NCBI RefSeq assembly: GCF_001425785.1
Contig: NZ_LMDI01000003.1
Coordinates: 130,170 to 194,169 of the forward strand
Length of the DNA: 64,000 bases
Reading direction: 5' to 3'
From: Rhizobacter sp. Root1221
GTDB lineage: Bacteria > Pseudomonadota > Gammaproteobacteria > Burkholderiales > Burkholderiaceae_C
A model generated the notes under the pieces. It had not been told where the DNA came from. It searched no databases and saw only the letters and a list, made by a program, of their open reading frames with translations. Each line of letters begins with the position of its first letter. Positions within the stretch are counted from its first letter, which is position 1. Position numbers and translations under genes: made by a program. Positions 18,233 to 25,439 of the stretch are shown here, piece by piece.

Positions 18233-18469
18233 TCTCTCTGGCTGGTCGCGAGATCGCCCACTGGGTGCCGCTCAAGTTCGACGGCACGCACAAACAATAT
18301 GGAGCACTGTGCGATACGTCTTCGCGATCCGTGCCGAACGGGTTCTCAATCCGTGCAAGCCATTCCATAGGACGTCATGGCGATGCTCAATGCCGCACGA
18401 GCCAGCAGATCGACAAGGCGGGTGGAGGGGAAGATTGCCAGCGCGGACGGGCCAAGCAGACGCTGACGG

Positions 18470-19447
18470 CTATTTCCCGGACATTGACCGGCACTCCGCC
18501 GGCGCGATGCCGAATGCCTGCCTGAAGGCCCGATAGAACGTGGCGATGCTGTCAAATCCGCAATCCAGCGCGATGGTCAGAACTGTCTGATGGCGGTGAA
18601 CGGGGCTTTCGAGCCGTGCACGCGCCAAATCCAGGCGGCGGGACAAGATATAACGGGAGACGCTGCTCCCGCTCTGTTCGAATAGCCTGTGGAGAAGCCG
18701 CACGGAGATCCCGAGCTTTTTCGCCACGGCCCCCGGCGTGAGATCCGTGCGAACGAGACTTTCCTCGATCACTCCCTTTGCGGCCTGAAGCTGCGCCTGC
18801 CGTACCGCCTGTCGGGGATCGTGGTCGGGGACGCCATGGCCATCGGCTGCTGCGGCAGTCAGGCTCACCAGGGTCTGCAGCGCCAAGGTTTGATGCTCCG
18901 GCGAAAGATGGTGCGCTTGGGCGGCGAAGGCGTCGAAGTAGGCGGTCGTGAGGGCACCTATTCCAGATGCGGCCGAGATTACCTGGGTTTTGATATCGTG
19001 CGGCCGGGCGAGCACCGACAGGAACATGCGCCGGGGAAGCTTCAACACGCAATGATGAAAATCCGCTCCGCCCGTTGGCGCGGTGACGAAGGCGCGATCG
19101 GCGTCCCCGAAGCACAGCGCTCCTTGTTCGGTGACGAAGTCGTCCTGGTAGTCGAAACCGAACCAGGCCTTCGCCTGCTGCCTGTAGAGAAACAGGTAGT
19201 CCCCGCTGCGGCGGGCGATATCGTGCGGCGCGCGGCGTGTGCGATGGGGGCTGGCCCGGATCTCCATCAGCGCGGCATCGCCCATTTGCCATCCTGAGAC
19301 GCTGGCGCGGAACGTCTCGCGGTTGCACTTTTCCAGTTCGGGTGACATCGGGTCGACCGCTGCGCCGATCGCCTCGCGCCAATAGTCGAAGCGCTCCTTT
19401 TGACCAGCGGCGTCCGTTGACCAATAGAAAGCAGCCGACTGTTCCAT
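18470..19447 (-). CDS. AraC-family regulator upstream of the eCIS locus
   Basis: A 325-residue protein. The start at 19447 has GGAG at a good distance; a longer reading from 19483 lacks support. The N-terminal 200 residues resemble the AraC-binding-like domain (FDYWREAIGAAVDPMSPE at the start). The C-terminal HTH pair is LTPGAVAKKLGISVRLLHRLFEQSGSSVSRYIL and ALDCGFDSIATFYRAFRQAFGIAPAECR. It is the closest regulator to the injection-system genes and divergent from them, with an inverted repeat between, so it is the best candidate for their control. That role is inferred. Confidence 0.87.
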   Translation of the reverse strand: MEQSAAFYWSTDAAGQKERFDYWREAIGAAVDPMSPELEKCNRETFRASVSGWQMGDAALMEIRASPHRTRRAPHDIARRSGDYLFLYRQQAKAWFGFDYQDDFVTEQGALCFGDADRAFVTAPTGGADFHHCVLKLPRRMFLSVLARPHDIKTQVISAASGIGALTTAYFDAFAAQAHHLSPEHQTLALQTLVSLTAAAADGHGVPDHDPRQAVRQAQLQAAKGVIEESLVRTDLTPGAVAKKLGISVRLLHRLFEQSGSSVSRYILSRRLDLARARLESPVHRHQTVLTIALDCGFDSIATFYRAFRQAFGIAPAECRSMSGK

Positions 19448-19779
19448 GCGAATTTCTCCACGGTCAAGGGTCTGGTGCGGCAATTTTGCAGGCTACTGCC
19501 TGTTAGGGAAACCCTCATCCCTAAACATAGGGATGAGGTTGGGGCCATGGCGATATCAACCTGTGTGTTCTCGGGCTGGGCCGTGTCGCGAGCGACACAT
19601 CCAAGCCCTCAGTGCGGCGGGTACCGCTGGCCAGCCAAGCAGCGTGCCTGCACGTACACACGTTGGCAGCGCCGGGCGAGAAAATCATCAATGGAATCAA
19701 CGAACCAGTGGCGGATCTGCATTGGCATGGTTCGCGCTATCACTGTGGTCATGAGCATGCGCAATCCAGGCCACACGTG
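19448..19779. other. Intergenic region between the AraC gene and the eCIS operon
   Basis: About 330 bp with no convincing gene; the ORFs here look like chance readings. It holds the inverted repeat at 19513-19538 and must contain the promoters for the divergent AraC gene and for the eCIS operon. No strong -35/-10 pair could be assigned by eye. Confidence 0.5.
19513..19538. repeat. 10-bp inverted repeat, candidate operator or hairpin
   Basis: CCTCATCCCT (19513-19522) and AGGGATGAGG (19529-19538) are perfectly complementary around AAACAT. A partial third copy, TTAGGGA, lies at 19503-19509. It is 66 bp upstream of the AraC start and about 240 bp upstream of the first eCIS gene. No T-run follows, so an operator is more likely than a terminator. 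Confidence 0.55.
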
Positions 19780-20028
19780 ATGACGCAAGGCGTTCACTCC
19801 ATCGACGAACTCGCCGACACGATCCTTCGGTATGTCGCGTCGCGGCCCAACGCGTGCGACACGGTCGAAGGCATCTGCGACTGGTGGATTCCGCGGCAGC
19901 GCTATGTCGAAGCCAAAGGCAACGTTCTTGCGGCGCTTGAACTTCTCATTGCGCGCGGGCAAATCGCTGCGCGCAACGGTGCCGACGGTCAAGTGCAGTA
20001 TCGAGCCCAACGTTCTCCAGATTCCTAG
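19780..20028 (+). CDS. Small winged-helix-like protein leading the eCIS locus
   Basis: An 82-residue acidic protein starting at the ATG at 19780; the upstream in-frame sequence is not protein-like. The pattern SIDELADTILRYVASRPNACDTVEGICDWWIP, then VEAKGNVLAALELLIARGQIAARN and a short terminal strand, looks like a compact winged-helix domain. It stands 15 bp before the sheath gene on the same strand. It could be a small regulator or an assembly factor; neither is proven. I do not recognise a named family. Confidence 0.6.
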   Translation: MTQGVHSIDELADTILRYVASRPNACDTVEGICDWWIPRQRYVEAKGNVLAALELLIARGQIAARNGADGQVQYRAQRSPDS

Positions 20029-20043
20029 TCGAAAGGACGAACA

Positions 20044-22023
20044 ATGCCGAGTTCACTCACCTATCCAGGCGTCTACGTAGAGGAAGTGCCCAGTGGTGTG
20101 CGCACGGTCACCGGTGTAGCTACCTCGGTCACAGCATTCATCGGGCGCGCTCGGAAAGGGCCGGTCGACAAGGCCGTCGACATTACCAGCTTCGCCGATT
20201 TCGAGCGCGTGTTCGGTGGGCTGTGGCTTGACAGCGCGATGAGCTTCGCCGTTCGAGACTTCTATCTCAACGGTGGCGCGCGAGCCGTGATCGTTCGGCT
20301 GTTCCATTCGCTTCCGCAGAACGCTGTCAACGACATTGCTGCGGCGGCGGAGGAGGCGACAAACGGCAAGGACGCGAAGGCCAAAGCTGCGGAGGCGCTC
20401 AAGAAGATCACCGATGCGAATCGCTCCGCGTCCGAGGTGAGCGCAGCCAACAACGCCAATGCCCCTATTGCCCTGCTGGCCGACACGGCGGACAAGAAGG
20501 CCATCGACGCGGCTGTCGCGACGGCGCGCGCAACCTTGGCCGACTTGCCGAACGATTGCCGCGAGATCGTCGTCGTCGATCCGACCCCGACAACTACCCC
20601 GACAACGACAACGACAACAACTCCGACTCCGACCTCCCTGAAGTTCCGGGCCCTTAGTCCGGGCCGGTGGGCGGGCTACCTGCGCGTGCAGGTCGAAGCG
20701 GCAAGCGGGCGTGGGCTGTCGGACATCGCGAAGGACCTCAAGGTCCCGGCCGACAAGCTCTTCAACCTGACGGTGACGGATCTCGGTCCGGGCGGCGGTA
20801 CGGAGACGCATCTCAACGTCACGCTGGAGAAGGGTAGCGTGCGTCGAGTCGACAAGGTGCTGGAGTCCTCTTCCACGCTGATTGCCTGGAGCGGCGACCT
20901 TGAAGATGCACACCTCCCAGATCTCAAAAAAGTGAAAGGCGACGCGCTCGCCACCGCCTATGCCGCACTGCAGGCGGCAGTGGCGGAAGACCAGAAGAAG
21001 CCCGATAAAACGGGCACGGCCGTCAAGAAGGCGAAGGATGGCGTCAAAGCGGCGCTGGACGCCGCACTCAGCAGCGTCGATGACGGCGGGTCATTGGAGT
21101 TCGGCGACTTTGTCCAACCCAACGGCGAAGCGCAGAAAAAGGGGCTGCACGCGCTGGAGCAGCTGTACACGCGAGACGGCATCTTCAACCTCATGTGCAT
21201 CGCCCCCCACAACGCGTCGAAGGATGTGGAGACGAGCGTCATTGCCGTGGCCGGTGCCTACTGTGAAAAGCGCCGGGCGATGCTACTGGTGGATGCGCCC
21301 AGCACCTGGCAATCGGTGAACCAAGCCACCATCGGCTTTTCAAACCCCGACGACGACGAGGTCGGCTACCGCGGGCGAAACGCAGCGCTGTTTTTCCCGC
21401 GCCTGAGGATGCCCAACCCACTGCGCGCCAACCAGATGGAAGACTTCGCAGCCTGCGGCGCGGTGGCCGGCATCTTCGCCCGCACTGACACCCAGCGCGG
21501 CGTCTGGAAGTCGCCGGCGGGCATGGATGCGTCGTTCCTCGGCGTCAGCTCGTTCACACTGGCGCTCACTGACGACGAGAACGGTCTGCTCAACCCGCTG
21601 GGCATCAACTGCCTGCGCACGTTCCCCGTGTTCGGCCGCGTGCTATGGGGCGCGCGCACCTTGCGCGGCGCCGACGCGTTCGCCGACGAATACAAGTACA
21701 CAGCCGTTCGACGCACTGCGCTCTTCATCGAGGAGAGCCTGTACCGCGCCTTGAAGTGGGTGGTGTTCGAGCCCAACGACGAACCGCTGTGGGCACAGAT
21801 TCGGCTCAACGTCGGCGCCTTCATGAACAACCTGTTCCGCCAAGGCGCCTTCCAGGGGCAGACCAAGAACGAGGCCTATTTCGTGAACTGCAATGCGGAG
21901 ACAACCACGCAGAACGACATCAACCTGGGCATTGTCAACATCAACGTTGGCTTTGCGCCGCTGAAACCAGCCGAGTTCGTCGTGATCCGGCTGCAGCAGA
22001 TGACCGGCGAAATTGAAACCTGA
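20044..22023 (+). CDS. eCIS contractile sheath protein
   Basis: A 659-residue phage tail sheath family protein that would polymerise around the tube and contract. The N-terminus (LTYPGVYVEEVPSGVRTVTGVATSVTAFIG) and C-terminus (RRTALFIEESLYRALKWVVFEPN, then GQTKNEAYFVNCNAETTT) match Afp/PVC-type sheaths closely. It is longer than simple sheaths because of a central insertion (about residues 95-370) containing Ala/Lys-rich stretches and a Thr/Pro linker coded by hexanucleotide repeats (20581-20637). Such inserts sit on the outer face of sheaths. This is the only sheath gene, whereas PVC loci carry three. Confidence 0.95.
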   Translation: MPSSLTYPGVYVEEVPSGVRTVTGVATSVTAFIGRARKGPVDKAVDITSFADFERVFGGLWLDSAMSFAVRDFYLNGGARAVIVRLFHSLPQNAVNDIAAAAEEATNGKDAKAKAAEALKKITDANRSASEVSAANNANAPIALLADTADKKAIDAAVATARATLADLPNDCREIVVVDPTPTTTPTTTTTTTPTPTSLKFRALSPGRWAGYLRVQVEAASGRGLSDIAKDLKVPADKLFNLTVTDLGPGGGTETHLNVTLEKGSVRRVDKVLESSSTLIAWSGDLEDAHLPDLKKVKGDALATAYAALQAAVAEDQKKPDKTGTAVKKAKDGVKAALDAALSSVDDGGSLEFGDFVQPNGEAQKKGLHALEQLYTRDGIFNLMCIAPHNASKDVETSVIAVAGAYCEKRRAMLLVDAPSTWQSVNQATIGFSNPDDDEVGYRGRNAALFFPRLRMPNPLRANQMEDFAACGAVAGIFARTDTQRGVWKSPAGMDASFLGVSSFTLALTDDENGLLNPLGINCLRTFPVFGRVLWGARTLRGADAFADEYKYTAVRRTALFIEESLYRALKWVVFEPNDEPLWAQIRLNVGAFMNNLFRQGAFQGQTKNEAYFVNCNAETTTQNDINLGIVNINVGFAPLKPAEFVVIRLQQMTGEIET

Positions 22024-22034
22024 AAGGAGGCGAC

Positions 22035-22550
22035 ATGGCCGAATTCACCGCCAATGCACAGCGACATGATCCGTACAAGAACTTCAAGTTCCTGGTGAAG
22101 TTCGGGACCGAGACGGTAGCCGGCATCTGCAAGGTCAGCGGTCTCAAGCGCACGACCGAGGTGATCGAGCACCGCCGCGGTGGAGACCCCAGCACCAGCT
22201 ACAAGTCACCGGGACGCAACAAGTACGAAGCCATCACGCTGGAACAAGGCGTCACGCACGACAAGCAGTTCGAGCAATGGGCCAAGAAGGTATGGAATTT
22301 CACGGGCGGGCTCGGCAAAGAAGTCTCTCTGAAGGACTTCCGCAAGGACATCACGATCGAGATCCTGAACGAGGCGGGCCAAGCCGTGTTGCGCTATCAC
22401 GTGCACCGCTGCTGGGTCTCCGAGTACCAGTCATCGTCGGAGCTGGACGCCAACGCGAACGCCGTGTTGATCCAGCACCTGAAGCTGGAAAATGAAGGCT
22501 GGGAGCGCGACGACGGCCTGCAAGAACCGACAGAGCCCACGGTGAACTAG
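22035..22550 (+). CDS. eCIS inner tube protein
   Basis: A 171-residue tail tube protein of the Afp1/Pvc1, T4 gp19 family. It begins with DPYKNFKFLVKFGTETVAGICKVSGLKRTTEVIEHRRGGD and contains ITLEQGVTHDKQFEQWAKKVWNF, both hallmark segments. The C-terminus keeps the family feature KLENEGWERD. AAAGGAGG lies just before the ATG, giving one of the strongest ribosome sites in the locus, as expected for a major structural protein. It starts 11 bp after the sheath stop. Confidence 0.95.
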   Translation: MAEFTANAQRHDPYKNFKFLVKFGTETVAGICKVSGLKRTTEVIEHRRGGDPSTSYKSPGRNKYEAITLEQGVTHDKQFEQWAKKVWNFTGGLGKEVSLKDFRKDITIEILNEAGQAVLRYHVHRCWVSEYQSSSELDANANAVLIQHLKLENEGWERDDGLQEPTEPTVN

Positions 22551-22562
22551 GCGCCGCTCGTC

Positions 22563-23297
22563 ATGCACGCACCCACACAAGCGCAACTGCTCGACCTCTG
22601 GGACGCCGGCTCACGCGCCACGCCCTCGGGCCGCGCGGCGCTGCTACTGCAGTCCGCATGGGCGGACGCCACGGTGGCGCAGTGGCCCCTGGGCGTGGCC
22701 AATGCACGGTTGCTGGAGTTGCGTGCCGCCCTCTTCGGCCCGACCTGGGATTGCGTGGCCGACTGCCCGGCATGCGCGCAAGTCGCCGAGGTGCGGCTCG
22801 ATGTCGCGGCCATGCTCACCGCTGCGCCGGGCACTGACCCAGCGCAAACGCCGGCTTGGCACACCATCGACGAGAGCCCGGCCACGCCGCGCTTTCGCTT
22901 ACCCGTGCTGGCCGATCTCACGAGCGCGGCGCCGGCCGACGCATCGAGCGCAGCGCGACTTCTGCAAGCCATCGTCACAGCGCCTGCTTTGCAGAGCAAC
23001 GACGCGGCGCTTGTCGATCTGCCGCCGCACACTCGCACCGCGATCGAACAGGAGTTGCTGCGGCTGGACCCGCTGGCCGCGATCGACATCGTGATGGATT
23101 GCCCCGCCTGCGGCCACCGGTGGCGGGCGGCGGCCGACATCATCGGCATGCTGTGGGCTGATCTGTCGACCCTGGCCCAACGCCTGCTTGGCGACGTGGC
23201 TCGCCTGGCCTCGGTGTTCGGTTGGAGCGAGCAGCAGATCCTCGCGCTGTCGCCGGTGCGCCGGCAGCACTACCTCGACATGGTGCGCGAATGGTGA
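22563..23297 (+). CDS. eCIS protein with paired CPxC motifs, gp26-like baseplate factor
   Basis: A 244-residue protein with two separated CPAC motifs (DCVADCPACAQ about residues 62-72 and MDCPACGHRW about 178-187) that could form one zinc ribbon. Position and pattern resemble the T4 gp26-like baseplate/chaperone proteins found after the tube gene in eCIS loci, but the similarity was judged by eye. It ends with LSPVRRQHYLDMVREW, typical of that group. Its stop overlaps the next start. Role: probably baseplate assembly. Confidence 0.6.
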   Translation: MHAPTQAQLLDLWDAGSRATPSGRAALLLQSAWADATVAQWPLGVANARLLELRAALFGPTWDCVADCPACAQVAEVRLDVAAMLTAAPGTDPAQTPAWHTIDESPATPRFRLPVLADLTSAAPADASSAARLLQAIVTAPALQSNDAALVDLPPHTRTAIEQELLRLDPLAAIDIVMDCPACGHRWRAAADIIGMLWADLSTLAQRLLGDVARLASVFGWSEQQILALSPVRRQHYLDMVREW

Positions 23298-24097
23298 CGG
23301 CACCCATCGACGCGCCATCGCCGGGCTTGGGCCTGTTCGATCGCCTGGCCGCCGGCGCGGCGGCACCGGAGATGAACGGTGCTGACCGGTCTCGGCTGCG
23401 GCCGCTGCAGCCCTATCACCTTGACTCTCCGCCCGAGGTGGGGACCGCCGAGGACGATGGTCCGCCCGACAGGGTGGCGCCTTCGTGGGCGCCGCCGATG
23501 CGCCACCCTCCCGGTACGACAGGCCAGCAGGGAACCGTCGCAACGCAGCGCATGCCCGACGGGCCTGCCGCGCACGCGACCCGCGACGCCACTGCGCCTT
23601 CCGAGCAGCACGCGATCAGCGAAGCGAGGCCCACCCATGCGCACGACGCCACGCCGAGCGGCGTGCGCACAACGAGCAGCTCGCACGCCGTGCAGCCCAG
23701 CCAGCCCACGGCCGCTGCCCTGGCGCAAGCGCGCAGCCCGGTCGAGCAGGGCAATCGTGCGCCCGACATCTTGCCGCGCCGCTCCGCCCTCGAATCCGCC
23801 GCGCACCGCGAACCGCGTCAGGAGCCCCAGGACCGGCCGGCCATGCCGCGACCGCAAGCGTTTCCCGAACCCGCCCGCGCGGCCTTGCGAAGCCGCGACG
23901 CATCGCCGGTTTCACCGCTGCCGCGCCCGGCGCCCATGCGTGCCGAGCCGACCATCGAAATTCACATCGGCCGGATCGAGGTTCGGGCACAGACCGCGCC
24001 AAGCCCATCCGCTGCGCCAGCGCCTCGCGCAGCCGCGCCGTCGACCAGCTCACTCGCAGCGCACCTTGGCGCCCGAGGCCGGGGAGCACGCTCATGA
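23291..24097 (+). CDS. Proline-rich disordered eCIS protein
   Basis: A 268-residue protein starting at the ATG at 23291, which overlaps the previous stop. Nearly all of it is low-complexity Pro/Ala/Ser/Arg/His sequence without hydrophobic core or TM segment. Near the C-terminus a single ordered motif, TIEIHIGRIEVRAQ, looks like a conserved beta-strand tag; I recall similar tags in other eCIS loci. Its place just before the cap protein, and the lack of another candidate, make it a possible ruler or scaffold. The ATGA overlap with the next gene indicates translational coupling. Confidence 0.6.
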   Translation: MVTAPIDAPSPGLGLFDRLAAGAAAPEMNGADRSRLRPLQPYHLDSPPEVGTAEDDGPPDRVAPSWAPPMRHPPGTTGQQGTVATQRMPDGPAAHATRDATAPSEQHAISEARPTHAHDATPSGVRTTSSSHAVQPSQPTAAALAQARSPVEQGNRAPDILPRRSALESAAHREPRQEPQDRPAMPRPQAFPEPARAALRSRDASPVSPLPRPAPMRAEPTIEIHIGRIEVRAQTAPSPSAAPAPRAAAPSTSSLAAHLGARGRGARS

Positions 24098-25431
24098 GCA
24101 GCCCGCTCGCCATCGCCGCGGTCACTGCCGTGCTCAAAGACCTGCTCAATGACGGCCTCATCGACAACGATCTGGCGCGCGTCGGCTCGTTCAGCGTCAC
24201 CGCAGCGCCACCGGACCGCGTCACCACCGGAGAGACCGAACAGAACCGCCTCAACCTCTTCCTGTACCACGTCACGCCCAACCAGGGCTGGCGCAACGCG
24301 GCGCAGCCCTCGCGCGGCGCCAGGGGCGAACGCCTGAGCAACCCGCCGCTCGCGCTGGACCTGCACTACATGCTCACCGCCTACGGCCAAGCCGATCTCA
24401 ATGCCGAGATCCTGCTCGGTTACGCGATGGAGATCATGCACAACAACGGCATCATCGGGCGCGAGTCGATACGCCGTTCGCTGAGCCCGACCAACCCGAT
24501 CACGGTCGCGCTCATTCCCGATGACGGTCAGGGGCGCAACGCGATCGACCTGGCCGACCAGGTCGAGGCCATCAAGATCACGCCGCACTACCTCAATGCC
24601 GACGAGTTGTCGCGCATGTGGACGGCGATGCAGGCCCGCTACCGCCCCACCGTCGCCTACCAGGTGTCCACGGTGCTGATCCAGAGCAAGCGGCCAGTCG
24701 TCACGGCCTTGCCCGTGCTCCAGCGTGGCAAGGGCGATCTCGGCGTCACCAGCCAGCCCAACCTGCTGGCCCCGCGCCCGACCGTGCCCACACTCGAAGG
24801 CATCGAAGTCGTGCCGTCAGGCGGAGGCACACACGCGGCCGCCGAACTGGGTGACCGCCTCATCCTTACCGGTGTGTTGCTGAGCGGCGATGCAGTCTTC
24901 GCTGTGTTCTCCCACCCGAGGCTCGCCAAGGCCATCGAGCTGCCCGTCGATGCGAGTTCGACCGACACGCGCGTGGTCGTCGACCTGCCCGCGGTCAACG
25001 CAAATTCCGCTCCCAGCACCTGGCCAGCTTGGCTCGCCGGCCACTACACCGTGAGCCTGAAGATGCGCACGGCGGGCCAGATCGATCGTTCGACCGACGT
25101 GCAAGGGCTGGGCCTGGACATCGCGCCGCGCCTGTTCACGCCGCCGCAGCTCAGCGGCACGGGCAACACACTGGCGCTGTCCATCCGCTTCTTCCCACGG
25201 GTGTTGCCGGAGCAGCGCGTCGAAATCTTCGTCGGCACCCAGCCCTTCGCGCCGCAGCCGTTCACGCAAGAGACCGATTCCCTCACCGCCGGCATCGCAG
25301 GCGTGGCGCCCTCCGGCGTGCCAGTGCCGGTGCTGCTGCGCGTCGACGAAATCAGCAGCCTGACCGTGCGTGACCGCTCCGCGCAGCCACCGCAGTTCGA
25401 TCCCCAACAACTCATCGCCCTGCCGGCATAG
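24094..25431 (+). CDS. DUF4255 (Pvc16-type) tube/sheath cap protein
   Basis: A 445-residue protein. The N-terminal 190 residues match the Pvc16 N-terminal domain: AIAAVTAVLKDLLNDGL, NRLNLFLYHVTPNQGWRN, LALDLHYMLTAYG and ILLGYAMEIMH. The C-terminal half looks like one or two Ig/IPT-type beta-sandwich domains (GDRLILTGVLLSGD onward). In Afp and PVC this protein ends the tube and sheath at the top. The gene overlaps its upstream neighbour by 4 bp and precedes the ATPase gene by 8 bp. Confidence 0.9.
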   Translation: MSSPLAIAAVTAVLKDLLNDGLIDNDLARVGSFSVTAAPPDRVTTGETEQNRLNLFLYHVTPNQGWRNAAQPSRGARGERLSNPPLALDLHYMLTAYGQADLNAEILLGYAMEIMHNNGIIGRESIRRSLSPTNPITVALIPDDGQGRNAIDLADQVEAIKITPHYLNADELSRMWTAMQARYRPTVAYQVSTVLIQSKRPVVTALPVLQRGKGDLGVTSQPNLLAPRPTVPTLEGIEVVPSGGGTHAAAELGDRLILTGVLLSGDAVFAVFSHPRLAKAIELPVDASSTDTRVVVDLPAVNANSAPSTWPAWLAGHYTVSLKMRTAGQIDRSTDVQGLGLDIAPRLFTPPQLSGTGNTLALSIRFFPRVLPEQRVEIFVGTQPFAPQPFTQETDSLTAGIAGVAPSGVPVPVLLRVDEISSLTVRDRSAQPPQFDPQQLIALPA

Positions 25432-25439
25432 GCCCCGCC

